DNA of 51,806 nt, taken from contig NZ_JAKILG010000035.1 in NCBI RefSeq assembly GCF_023283765.1, forward strand, positions 1 through 51,806, given 5' to 3'. Positions 1 to 6,698 of this stretch are shown here, in pieces; positions within the stretch are counted from its first letter, which is position 1, and every line of letters starts with the position of its first letter. The notes beneath the pieces are model-generated. The model was not told where the DNA came from and searched no databases. It was given only the letters and a program-made list of their open reading frames with translations. Source of the stretch: Shewanella profunda. Its GTDB lineage: Bacteria; Pseudomonadota; Gammaproteobacteria; Enterobacterales; Shewanellaceae. Both the position numbers and the translations under genes were made by a program.

Positions 1-96
1 CCGCTAAAAGCCAGTAAACCAACCAAAATAAGAAAGGCAGCATGGAATGGTGATTTTAGGAGCGAGATTTTCTTTGGTTAAGAGATTTAACAAAGC

Positions 97-474
97 TTAA
101 TCCCGCCCTGGTAAATATTGGGGATTTTCTGGAAAATGAATCAACCCTTGAGCCTGGTGAATATCAATTTTAAGAGCACTCGCCCAAGCTTTGTGTATTC
201 GGTTATACATATTAGCTCGACCCAATTCAAACTTTCCTAAACTTTTATACGCATTACCATTGAAGAACAAACAGACATGGTAATGACACTTATCCCTTCC
301 ACTCATCTCTTTAACCCAAATATAAAATAGTTCACTGGCGTGGACCTGACATAAGTCAGTATTTCGTAATTTTGCCAGAAAACCTGCTTTTAACTGGGCT
401 TTTAATGAGTCTAAGAATCGGGTAATTACTGCAGTATCATCCGATTCAAACGTATCAGCAAATCGTAGGTCAAC
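97..474 (-). pseudogene. Remnant of inovirus Gp2 / YagK-YfjJ-type replication protein
   Basis: The open frame runs from just after a TAA at 475-477 to a stop at 97. An ATG-initiated part (69 aa) starts at 306, but the recognisable homology begins well upstream of it, so this is an internal and C-terminal piece rather than an intact gene. Visible family-like stretches are DTAVITRFLDSLKAQLK, then HYHVCLFFNGNAY, then AWASALK and HFPENPQY, in the order expected for the YagK/YfjJ C-terminal domain (inovirus Gp2-like, common in P4-like and satellite elements). The N-terminal half is missing because the sequence joins integrase coding DNA at about 475-490. The assignment rests on remembered family motifs. 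That it is broken is directly visible. Confidence 0.65.
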
Positions 475-800
475 TTATGCTTGAGAGTTTGAGCGTTCTC
501 TGTTGCCGCTTTTAATTTGTTTTCAACTTTAAGTAATTGGGGGTCGATGCCTTCGGCCAAATGTTTTCGCGCTTCAAGTGCTTTATCTCGCGCCTCAGCT
601 AAGGATACGTCAGGGTATGAGCCTAAACCAAAATAGGTGGGTTTGCTGGTGGAGGGGCGTATATATCGAAATTCCCATGTTTTCCCTGCTGTGCGCACAT
701 AGAGATAGAGATTGCCACCATCAGACAATCTATAGGGCTTTGCTTCCGCTTTAGCATTGAGCACAGCTTTTGCAGTCAGCTTATTTGTACTTCTTCCCAT
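426..800 (-). pseudogene. Truncated arm-domain (P4-type) tyrosine integrase, N-terminal fragment
   Basis: The ATG at 800 has a strong ribosome binding site (GGAGGAG, 6 nt spacer) and gives MGRSTNKLTAKAVLNA. The next residues (LSDGGNLYLYV, WEFRYIRP, FGLGSYPDVSLAEAR, ARKHLAEGIDP) match the N-terminal Arm DNA-binding domain (DUF4102) of P4-type integrases. Intact relatives have about 400 aa. Here homology stops after about 105 residues at ENAQTLKHK, and the frame then continues about 20 residues through the antisense-frame DNA of the Gp2 remnant before stopping. All catalytic residues (R, K, HxxR, H, Y) are absent. Its 5' end faces the att repeat at 1158, the usual layout for an integrase beside its attachment site, so it likely drove an older element at the same tRNA gene. 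Confidence 0.75.
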
Positions 801-829
801 ACCGTTCTCCTCCCTCAAATTAAGCCCCA

Positions 830-881
830 AAGTAATGCTTGATTTTGGCATTATTTCGCACTCTAAAATCAAGCATTACTT
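830..881. repeat. 17-bp perfect inverted repeat upstream of the integrase remnant
   Basis: AAGTAATGCTTGATTTT at 830-846 is exactly inverted at 865-881, with an 18-nt loop. It begins 30 bp upstream of the integrase ATG at 800. Each arm contains AGTAATGC, the core of the nearby AGTAATGCC repeats. It may be an operator or a paired integrase arm site. That role is inference. Confidence 0.7.
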
Positions 882-1044
882 ATCACTGAATAAATTCAGA
901 TAAATCAGGATATTGCCAAGTTAAATCTGGGCTATAAAATCGAGAAAATCAAGTAAAAAAACGGCATAAAAAATGGGTATTTTTTGAAGTCAAAAGTAAT
1001 GCCAAAATTTACCAAATTTCCTTGGCATTACTTTTGGCATTACT
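845..1044. repeat. Dispersed AGTAATGCCAA copies (probable integrase arm-type sites)
   Basis: AGTAATGCCAA occurs at 995-1005, and its complement TTGGCATTACT at 1022-1032 and 1034-1044 (12-bp period). A one-mismatch copy lies at 845-855, and truncated AGTAATGC copies form the inverted repeat at 830-881. They fill the gap between the integrase remnant and the att repeat at 1158. This is the position and style of arm-type binding sites, and they differ from the TTGTACCA sites of the neighbouring island. The remaining 801-1157 sequence is AT-rich with no supportable gene. Confidence 0.6.
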
Positions 1045-1157
1045 AAAGATTTCGGATGCTGTAGGATGGTATTAAACAATATAGGATTGTAAGTTATTGA
1101 TTTTTATAAAAAACAGGTAAGAAAAAAGACGCCCTAGGACGTCTTTAAACTTGAATT

Positions 1158-1187
1158 TGGCGGTGAGAGAGGGAGTCGAACCCTCGA
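1158..1187. repeat. att direct repeat, left end of island
   Basis: 30 bp identical to 21279-21308, reading TGGCGGTGAGAGAGGGAGTC and onward. It is the tRNA-Ser 3' end (CCA, discriminator, acceptor strand and T-arm) left as a partial copy after site-specific integration. No tRNA 5' half follows, so it is not a tRNA gene. Confidence 0.92.
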
Positions 1188-1249
1188 ATCACATCCTTTT
1201 CTAACAACCCCTATAAAATCATAGTGTTGTGCACCTTGATTTTTTTAGA

Positions 1250-1271
1250 TTGTACCAGCTTTTTGTACCAG
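1250..1271. repeat. Paired TTGTACCAG arm-type sites, left end
   Basis: TTGTACCAG at 1250-1258 and 1263-1271 (13-bp period), with a weaker TTGTGCACC at 1227-1235. The matching pair TTGTACCAC lies inside the right end with the same period and orientation. The likely role is binding of the N-terminal domain of the island integrase. Confidence 0.7.
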
Positions 1272-1332
1272 TTAAAACTATAGAGGAGTCAACCCAGCAG
1301 AGCGACTCCTCTTGGAGAGTACGCATTGTCGA

Positions 1333-2325
1333 TTAAGACATAATATGAAATTTTTTAAATATTTCAGCCAAAAAATTTAATCTTTCCCTCGCACTTTGGC
1401 TGCTCCTGCTTTCTTTATCACTACAAATATCATCAGATGTACAATACTGAGCACATTCCTCTTCCGAACCTTCATAACAAATAGAAAACAGGTCGTATTC
1501 ATTTTGACTTGTTGACCCTGTATACTCTTCTTTATGAACTAAACCAGAAAAATATGGCCATTCCTGTGGAGATTGACGTAACTGCCTCATAAGCTTATTT
1601 TCTATTTGTGTTCGCTCTTCGTAAGTGTCTTTGAAAGATTTAGCAAAGTTTATATAATCTCTATCGATTATAGTGTATAGCACACCTATATTTTTTTCTT
1701 TATATTTGATAATAGCAACAGCTTGTTGAACTCCATTATTACTTTCAAGACCATTATTAAATCTAAGCCTTCCGAGGACTTGACCTTCTACTTTAAGGTA
1801 AGTTTTTCTCTGAGTTTCTGCTTTTAACTTTTTATGCTCGCTTTCATAATACTTCTTTAATTCTGAATAAGAATTTTTCTCATCAGCATTAAGGCGAACA
1901 GCCACTTTGTCAATATCATCAACTGAAATAACCTTATCATTCAATAAAGATAATAGAAATGCATCACCAACACTTTCGGTATAACGAGTAAGAGTATCAG
2001 TATCTAGTATATAGAAACCTCTTGAGCTTTTGATACACTGCAAAATATCTTCTTTTTTGATAAACTGATCGCAGAAATTAGATGCACTGAAATGAGGACC
2101 ATAATCGATGCTACCCATCTTCAGAAGCTCACTTAAACCATTGAAAAAATTATCTATATTTTTTTCAACAAATGCAATTTCTACTATTTTTTTTTGATTT
2201 TCAAGTCGTTTTTCCTTACTGTAAGAATCAAAACTTTGCAATAAAAACAGCACTAAAAGAGCTATTGCAGAGCCAATAACAAGATACCATAAATCCTTTT
2301 TTACATTAGGGTTATCTAATTTCAT
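1333..2325 (-). CDS. Orphan protein with one N-terminal membrane segment
   Basis: 330 aa, not recognised. A single hydrophobic segment at about residues 13-31 (LWYLVIGSAIALLVLFLLQS) follows a short charged N-terminus and suggests a type II membrane anchor. The rest is soluble and rich in Lys, Glu and Asn, with a likely helical stretch near 150-175 (SELKKYYESEHKKLK). A Cys-rich patch near residues 282-298 (CYEGSEEECAQYC) has four cysteines and might form disulphides. The sequence is noticeably AT-rich compared with the core genes to the right, as expected of imported cargo. It is the outermost island gene on the left, and no partner gene is visible. No function can be given. Confidence 0.75.
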   Translation of the reverse strand: MKLDNPNVKKDLWYLVIGSAIALLVLFLLQSFDSYSKEKRLENQKKIVEIAFVEKNIDNFFNGLSELLKMGSIDYGPHFSASNFCDQFIKKEDILQCIKSSRGFYILDTDTLTRYTESVGDAFLLSLLNDKVISVDDIDKVAVRLNADEKNSYSELKKYYESEHKKLKAETQRKTYLKVEGQVLGRLRFNNGLESNNGVQQAVAIIKYKEKNIGVLYTIIDRDYINFAKSFKDTYEERTQIENKLMRQLRQSPQEWPYFSGLVHKEEYTGSTSQNEYDLFSICYEGSEEECAQYCTSDDICSDKESRSSQSARERLNFLAEIFKKFHIMS

Positions 2326-2731
2326 TTTCTACACCATTAGAATCCATTAGTTATAATTATCAAGTTTATTTTAAGTATAAGAATACGAGCATAACAGTCA
2401 CAATAAGCCCTTACATCCATTATCTACCATGAAAAATATATGTATCATAATTAGTTAAGAGAAATCTGTGACTAAGTTCGCCCACAGAACGTAATGCTGA
2501 ACTAACATTTCCTTAAAACCATAATATCTTGGTATAAACATTCGTTTCGATCACCGTACATCATTGCTCAGGTTCTCTTGATGACTTGGTTTTACATACA
2601 GAGACACATATAGAAAGTCTGTAAGTTCCGTGCCATTTACTCAATCACTGCTCTTGCAAGCAAGAAAAACACAGTTCCAGCAAGTGCATAAAGATAACAA
2701 CATCTTTGGGTTCCCCATATTTCCTCCAAAA
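2326..2731. other. AT-rich spacer without a supportable gene
   Basis: About 400 bp between two minus-strand genes. A small plus-strand open frame at 2630-2881 runs through the terminator and into the neighbouring gene and has no family signal, so I do not call it. The promoter of the 330-aa gene must lie here, but I cannot place it. Confidence 0.5.
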
Positions 2732-2758
2732 AAAAAGCCATCAATTTGCTTGATGGCC
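2732..2758 (-). terminator. Rho-independent terminator of the four-TM gene
   Basis: On the minus strand GCCATCAA, a 4-5 nt loop and TTGATGGC are followed by at least eight T residues. It lies 8 bp after the stop of the 2766-3338 gene. Confidence 0.85.
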
Positions 2759-2765
2759 TTAGATA

Positions 2766-3338
2766 TTATTTATCGAGATCTACTTGAGCAGACGGTGAGG
2801 ATTCTTGTGAAGAATTACGACTGCTTTCTAGTTCTTTCTGTTGCTCCATCGTATGGATACATCCCCAAACACCAGCAATAGTGGCAATAAATATCCCCCA
2901 ACCTGAAAATAAACCAAAGAACCGCTCAATTAGCTCAGCTCCACTTGTCTTATTTAGATGCAAAACAGCCATGAAACTGATAACGCCATAGGCTCCTATA
3001 ACAGCATAACTAGCAAGAATAGTTTGTAGCTTAAGCTTCTTGCTCCGATATTCTGCTTGTTGTGGGCTTAGATTTGGCGGTGTTTCTTCAAGCCATTTGC
3101 GTTTGACAGAAATATTCCACATACCGATTGGAGCAAAGAGTGCCATAGACATAATAATGGCTCCAAAAATAGTCGACCAACCGAATAAGATAGTGGTTGC
3201 TATAGGATTCAACGCCATCATTCGCCCACTTTCGCCTACATACAGACACCATGCTAACAACACTAAAGTGCTGATAGCCGACATTCCAGCAAATACCGCA
3301 TAGTAGGTCTTTAGCTGTTTCTTTGTTTTCTCGCTCAT
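2766..3338 (-). CDS. Four-transmembrane orphan protein
   Basis: 190 aa, not recognised. Hydrophobic segments lie at about 13-33, 45-71, 108-130 and 139-160, separated by a charged loop (KRKWLEETPPNLSPQQ) and followed by a polar Ser/Glu-rich tail, so an inner-membrane protein is likely. Its ATG overlaps the stop of the serine recombinase gene by 4 bp (ATGA), so it is probably translated by coupling and cotranscribed. A strong terminator follows at once, so the two genes form a closed two-gene unit. What a recombinase and a small membrane protein would do together is unclear. Immunity, signalling or simple cargo are all possible. Confidence 0.75.
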   Translation of the reverse strand: MSEKTKKQLKTYYAVFAGMSAISTLVLLAWCLYVGESGRMMALNPIATTILFGWSTIFGAIIMSMALFAPIGMWNISVKRKWLEETPPNLSPQQAEYRSKKLKLQTILASYAVIGAYGVISFMAVLHLNKTSGAELIERFFGLFSGWGIFIATIAGVWGCIHTMEQQKELESSRNSSQESSPSAQVDLDK

Positions 3339-3895
3339 AACTTATCCTTAGATGTTAATTGTTTTGCTATCCGTTGAACGCTGGACAAGCTGATATTCAA
3401 CCTCTTAGCCACTTCTGGCTTAGGCAAACCTTCCGCAAGCAATGGGGCTGCTTCTTTCGCCTTAGTGATTGCCGTGGGTTTACGTCCTTTATATTTTCCC
3501 CGCTGTTTTGCGAGAGCTATCCCTTCTGCTTGCCGCTCTAGCATCAGCTCTCGCTCAAATGTTGCGATGGCACCAACCATAGTCAGCATGAGCTTGCCTG
3601 TTGGGGTTGCTGTATCTATGCCTAGATTCTGGATTTGCAGTGAAACCTGTTTCTTGGCCAAGAATTCAGCTATCTCCAACAAGTGACGAGTGTTACGAGC
3701 AAGCCTGTCGAGCTTTGTGACAATCACAATGTCACCCTCTCTAACAAACTCGAGCATGAGTTGCAGTTGCGGACGGTCATCCTTTGCACCACTTACCTTT
3801 TCTTGGAACACTTTGTCGCAGCTCATCAATGCCTTTAGTTGGGCATCGAGGCTTTGTCCCGTGGTCGAGACTCGGGCATATCCTATCTCTGCCAT
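3335..3895 (-). CDS. Serine recombinase, resolvase/invertase family
   Basis: 186 aa from the ATG at 3895, which has AGGAGT upstream. A longer frame reaches 3943 but lacks a ribosome binding site. The N-terminal catalytic domain begins IGYARVSTTGQSLDAQL, with the nucleophile in the RVST motif. It continues with VTKLDRLARN and ATPTGKLMLTMVGAIATFERELMLERQ, all typical of Tn3 resolvases and Pin-like invertases. A C-terminal Hin-type helix-turn-helix follows (EVAKRLNISLSSVQRIAKQL). Its size matches the family (about 180-200 aa). It overlaps the four-TM gene by 4 bp. Two dyads upstream (3959-4004) could be its recombination sites or operators. No invertible segment is evident. Confidence 0.9.
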   Translation of the reverse strand: MAEIGYARVSTTGQSLDAQLKALMSCDKVFQEKVSGAKDDRPQLQLMLEFVREGDIVIVTKLDRLARNTRHLLEIAEFLAKKQVSLQIQNLGIDTATPTGKLMLTMVGAIATFERELMLERQAEGIALAKQRGKYKGRKPTAITKAKEAAPLLAEGLPKPEVAKRLNISLSSVQRIAKQLTSKDKL

Positions 3896-3958
3896 GTATG
3901 ACTCCTGTTCAATAGAGCAAGGTATACTGACCAAGCCCTTCAAAAGGTCGAAAACAAC

Positions 3959-4004
3959 CCATGTGACATGGTTTATGAGTCAATCCTCAACGTGTCACAC
4001 GGGC
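3959..4004. promoter_or_regulatory. Dyad elements upstream of the serine recombinase
   Basis: CCATGTGACATGG at 3959-3971 is a 13-bp perfect palindrome. About 20 bp further upstream, 3986-4004 reads on the minus strand CCCGTGTGACACGTTGAGG, which contains the dyad GTGTGACAC. Both hold TGTGACA. They lie 64-110 bp upstream of the recombinase start, so operators or res-type subsites are plausible. The second resembles part of the motif at 15273. Confidence 0.4.
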
Positions 4005-4032
4005 TTGGTTTATTGACTATGAATACAATGAG

Positions 4033-4224
4033 TTACTCAGCTTCTTGATCTGAGTCACTCTCCTTGTTTTCCCATCGTTCTTCATCTGCTAAATACCGCT
4101 CGACAAAGGCTTGGATGAGGATCGGCACTATGGTCAGTAGTGCGGCTTTAGCGACCTTCTTGAGTAACTCGCTAATGTTGTTTCTCCTGTAGGGTTGGCA
4201 TTCAGGCAGCCGAAAGCTCACCAC
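4033..4224 (-). CDS. Small one-TM protein, orphan
   Basis: The open frame gives up to 63 aa. The convincing part is ISELLKKVAKAALLTIVPI followed by LIQAFVERYLADEERWENK: an amphipathic start, a hydrophobic segment and an acidic tail. The listed ATG at 4224 has no ribosome binding site. A good one (AGGAG, 7-nt spacer) precedes ATT at the Ile-Ser-Glu-Leu-Leu position, so the true start may be a rare ATT at about 4174, giving about 46 aa. It sits downstream of radC and the DUF2787 gene on the same strand. Function unknown. Confidence 0.45.
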   Translation of the reverse strand: MVSFRLPECQPYRRNNISELLKKVAKAALLTIVPILIQAFVERYLADEERWENKESDSDQEAE

Positions 4225-4278
4225 ATGAACCCATGTAGTGATTTTCTAGTTAATGCTGAATGGAATGGTGTGGTGGGA

Positions 4279-4716
4279 TCAGTCCCAACTGATGGTTATC
4301 TGATAGAGATCATCAACCACATAACTTCTGAAGTTGGCTTCCCATAACCGATAAAGACCACTGAAATGGCTTAGCGGGTGAAATCCAACATAAGCCTGAT
4401 ACCCTGAACCCTCTGCGAAGTTGAAGTCGATATCCTTTTCGAGTTCATGGAAGTAACGTCCTTGGTAGGCAAAGTCGGTGATATAGCAAACTTGCCACAT
4501 GCTGGTGGCCTGTGAGTATTCCAAACGGATTTCGACTGGATGAAAGCCACCAGCATCGGCAGAGTAACTCGGGTCACGAAAGTTAATAGTCACACCATTA
4601 CTCACAATAGGCGGCAGATTATTGAGCAGCAACCGCCGAATGATTTGCGTCAAACTTAGCGTCATCGGCAATAAGCTTCTCGCGGCTTTGAGGTCAATCT
4701 GAATTGTTGTGGTCAT
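4279..4716 (-). CDS. DUF2787 family protein
   Basis: 145 aa. The sequence ([17 protein letters not shown], then [20 protein letters not shown], then HPVEIRLEY and [17 protein letters not shown]) fits the DUF2787 family, which I know mainly from islands of Vibrio and Shewanella, commonly next to RadC-like genes. The biochemical role is not established. Its ATG overlaps the stop of the radC-like gene by 4 bp (ATGA), so the pair is translationally coupled. I am fairly sure of the family and have no firm function to offer. Confidence 0.7.
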   Translation of the reverse strand: MTTTIQIDLKAARSLLPMTLSLTQIIRRLLLNNLPPIVSNGVTINFRDPSYSADAGGFHPVEIRLEYSQATSMWQVCYITDFAYQGRYFHELEKDIDFNFAEGSGYQAYVGFHPLSHFSGLYRLWEANFRSYVVDDLYQITISWD

Positions 4717-5195
4717 ATCCAGCCCCTCTCAGCAAAAGACACAACTTCATGGTGACCAATCACAAAATGATCTAAGGCTGCTACATCAATAGTTGCTAAT
4801 GCTGTTTTTAAACGCTCTGTAATGCGTTTATCGGCCTGTGATGGTTCAGGTATGCCAGAGGGATGGTTATGGGCAAATATCGCGGCAGCGGCGTTTCTAT
4901 GAAGGACCAATTTTACCACCTCTCGTGGATAAACTGAGGCGGCATCAATGGTGCCAAAGAACAGTTCTTCATAGGCTATCAAACGGTGCTGACTATCAAG
5001 CAATAGTACTGCAAAGACCTCCCGTTCATAGGCAGCCATCCTTAGCCTAAGGTAGTCCTTAACAATTTGTGGCGAAGTAAATACCTCATGATTAACTCCG
5101 AGGCTATAGCGAGTTTCCAAGATAGCTATCGCCTCCCGGATAACAGAGTCTTGCTCATTATCATGAAGGGGATTGTTGAGTGTTCGAATAGACAT
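4713..5195 (-). CDS. radC: RadC-like JAB-domain protein
   Basis: 160 aa from the ATG at 5195, with AGGAG upstream. The JAMM metal-binding signature is present: FAHNHPSG followed by PSQAD, with [11 protein letters not shown] downstream. The length is that of the short island RadC proteins (about 150-165 aa), which lack the N-terminal helix-hairpin-helix of chromosomal RadC (about 220 aa). Such short RadC proteins are common in mobile elements. Despite the name, a role in repair is not supported, and the substrate is unknown. It is followed by the coupled DUF2787 gene. An Fnr-like box (5212-5225) lies just upstream. Confidence 0.88.
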   Translation of the reverse strand: MSIRTLNNPLHDNEQDSVIREAIAILETRYSLGVNHEVFTSPQIVKDYLRLRMAAYEREVFAVLLLDSQHRLIAYEELFFGTIDAASVYPREVVKLVLHRNAAAAIFAHNHPSGIPEPSQADKRITERLKTALATIDVAALDHFVIGHHEVVSFAERGWI

Positions 5196-5211
5196 ATTCT
5201 CTCCTGTGTAT

Positions 5212-5225
5212 TTGATTTACATCAG
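5212..5225. promoter_or_regulatory. Fnr/EtrA-like palindrome upstream of radC
   Basis: TTGATTTACATCAG matches the Fnr consensus TTGAT-N4-ATCAA at 9 of 10 half-site bases. It lies only 17 bp upstream of the radC ATG and would repress rather than activate if real. A chance match is possible. Confidence 0.3.
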
Positions 5226-5302
5226 GTTTCTTATGCCTTAGTTCATGGTGAAAAATGACGGTATAAGGGAGTTGAAACGGTTACCCACAGATTAAAATAG
5301 AA

Positions 5303-5324
5303 ATATGGGGGTGACATATTATGC
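5303..5324 (+). promoter_or_regulatory. Shared upstream motif, copy 1
   Basis: Begins ATATGGGGGTGACATATTAT. It lies 28 bp upstream of the 5352 gene and matches 20 of 22 positions with 15273-15294 upstream of the winged-helix-like gene. It may combine a -10 (TATTAT) with a conserved activator or repressor site. Confidence 0.5.
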
Positions 5325-5351
5325 CCCACTTAACTTCCATAGGAGAAAAAC

Positions 5352-5762
5352 ATGCATAACGAACAAGCTCTACCGTATACAGCATTACTTGTAGAAGGCC
5401 GTTTTACCCCCGAAACCAGAGAGCATCAGATTCGAGAAGCCATCAAGAATCAAAGCCCCTTCTTTTCCGTCGAGATAGTCCCTGATAAACGTGGCACCAA
5501 TCAGAAGATGATGCATCTTCAAGGGGAAGTGGCTATGGGGAACGGTGTCTTTAGGGAACCAGAGGCGATCAGGGCATTTCTAATTGAGCAAGGTTTTATC
5601 CCTGAGTCTATCTCAATCACTAAGGGCGGCAATCTCTATGCGACTCATCCTAGAGAACATCTGCCGTATATGCACTGGATTGTCAGGCTGTTAGTCCATT
5701 TTCAGGCTTTTGGGGAATGGCTTGCTGTAAAGTACTGGTACGGCGATTACCCTGACAAATAA
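5352..5762 (+). CDS. Orphan 136-aa island protein
   Basis: Not recognised. The ATG at 5352 has a good ribosome binding site (TAGGAG, about 6 nt). The protein is mixed alpha/beta with no membrane segment or signal peptide: FTPETREHQIREAIKN near 18-33, FSVEIVPDKRG near 39-49, then a C-terminal aromatic-rich region (YMHWIVRLLVHFQAFGEWL, residues about 105-124). It is one of only three plus-strand genes of the island, divergent from radC. It has its own terminator and shares an upstream motif with the 15313 gene, so the two are probably co-regulated. No function can be assigned. Confidence 0.75.
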   Translation: MHNEQALPYTALLVEGRFTPETREHQIREAIKNQSPFFSVEIVPDKRGTNQKMMHLQGEVAMGNGVFREPEAIRAFLIEQGFIPESISITKGGNLYATHPREHLPYMHWIVRLLVHFQAFGEWLAVKYWYGDYPDK

Positions 5763-5790
5763 GCAGATTGGGTGCTTCGCGGGGCAAACA

Positions 5791-5816
5791 AAAAGGTAGC
5801 CGTATAGGCTACCTTT
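5791..5816 (+). terminator. Stem-loop terminator after the 136-aa gene
   Basis: Perfect 10-bp stem AAAGGTAGCC / GGCTACCTTT with a 5-nt loop, 29 bp after the stop. The T tract is short. It is symmetrical, so it could also serve the minus-strand toxin remnant. Confidence 0.65.
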
Positions 5817-5886
5817 ACACAACTCATTGAATACCATTACCGCATTGCAGCGGCTCGTTTCATCACTTTTCGTTGTTTGGTGGAAG

Positions 5887-6411
5887 TTACTCAACAACCG
5901 TGTACATGGTAACGAGTCCCTTTACAGGATCATGTGTTGGGATTTTCTTGAAACCGTGTAGTTCATAATGCTGAATTAATCGGACAACATCTTCACATTC
6001 AAGGATTATCACCCGCCCCCCCACTAATGCCCTAGCCTCATCAATCACGGCATAAACTTCATTCAGGATGGTCTCTAGGTCGACAGGATTGTCATCGATT
6101 GCTAAGTTTTTCCCAATCTGTCCAATCAAATATGCCTAAACCCGTTCGGCCCGCTTATCGAAGCCATCAAGTTTTTTTATGGCAGTAAGCGAAAGCCCTC
6201 TGTCGATCAGCTCTATTTCTTTGAATGATAAAGAAAAATAAGCAAGAATCTGCCCGATATCATCAAGCATCAGGTAGGTTCTGGCAGTATCCCTAACTTC
6301 GAATTCAACGGCTTTACTATGCAGGAAAAGTTCAACGTCTTGATTTTTGGGGCAGGTAAATGAACGAAGGAGCTGTGAGATATCCTCTCTAGACAGCTCT
6401 TCGTCATTCAA
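5887..6411 (-). pseudogene. GNAT-family toxin gene interrupted by an in-frame amber codon
   Basis: Two consecutive frames belong to one gene. 6139-6411 encodes an N-terminal half (EELSREDISQLLRSFTCPKN, then AYFSLSFKEIEL). A TAG at 6136-6138 follows, after which the same frame continues AYLIGQIGKN and then LVGGRVIILEC and YELHGFKKIP to a stop at 5887. LIGQIGKN fits the acetyl-CoA binding loop of GNATs, and the C-terminal part is typical of GNAT toxins of toxin-antitoxin pairs. Without the stop it would be about 174 aa, a normal GNAT toxin length. The start is TTG at 6411, overlapping the antitoxin stop (TTGA). It is probably an inactivated toxin, unless a suppressor tRNA or readthrough rescues it. 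Confidence 0.7.
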
Positions 6412-6587
6412 TAGGTCACTGATTTTGACAAGCGTCGTTTTAATAGCTTTATTCCTTTCTCGGCATCTTTGCGATGATCACGTTGAGCAACAGTCACTTT
6501 CCTTGGTGCTCGTATATCATGCTTGATGTTGGAAATTGCTACGCTATCTTCAACAATAAAGGCTCGGTCAAATGATGCTGTAGACAT
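6408..6587 (-). CDS. Putative 59-aa antitoxin of the GNAT toxin module
   Basis: The ATG at 6587 follows an excellent ribosome binding site (AAGGAGG, 6-nt spacer). The product starts MSTASFDRAFIVEDSVAI and ends AEKGIKLLKRRLSKSVTY. It is small, basic and without Cys. Its stop TGA overlaps the TTG start of the GNAT frame, so it comes first in a coupled two-gene unit, the standard antitoxin-toxin order. The arrangement and the ending AEKGIKLLKRRLS resemble small antitoxin-like proteins I associate with GNAT toxins. Role by context only. Confidence 0.6.
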   Translation of the reverse strand: MSTASFDRAFIVEDSVAISNIKHDIRAPRKVTVAQRDHRKDAEKGIKLLKRRLSKSVTY

Positions 6588-6698
6588 TTGGCACCTCCTT
6601 AGATTAATGACGGCACATCATATAGCAACGACTGATTAATGACCAGACCGTCACTACAATAGTTTTAGCATATAGCACAAACCCAACACCCACAATCA

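Noticed and set aside
1..96. Minus-strand frame reading SPFHAAFLILVGLLAFS, possibly the start of a membrane protein
   Set aside because: No start codon is found after the preceding stop, and the frame leaves the window within 30 codons. Not enough to call.
830..1044. CRISPR array
   Set aside because: Repeats are about 11 bp, irregularly spaced and in both orientations, with no spacers of constant length.
1158..1187. tRNA-Ser gene at the left end
   Set aside because: Only the 3' part (30 bp) is present, with no anticodon or 5' half. It is an att repeat.
2630..2881. 83-aa plus-strand open frame
   Set aside because: It runs through a terminator and into the four-TM gene in antisense, has no good ribosome binding site and no recognisable family.
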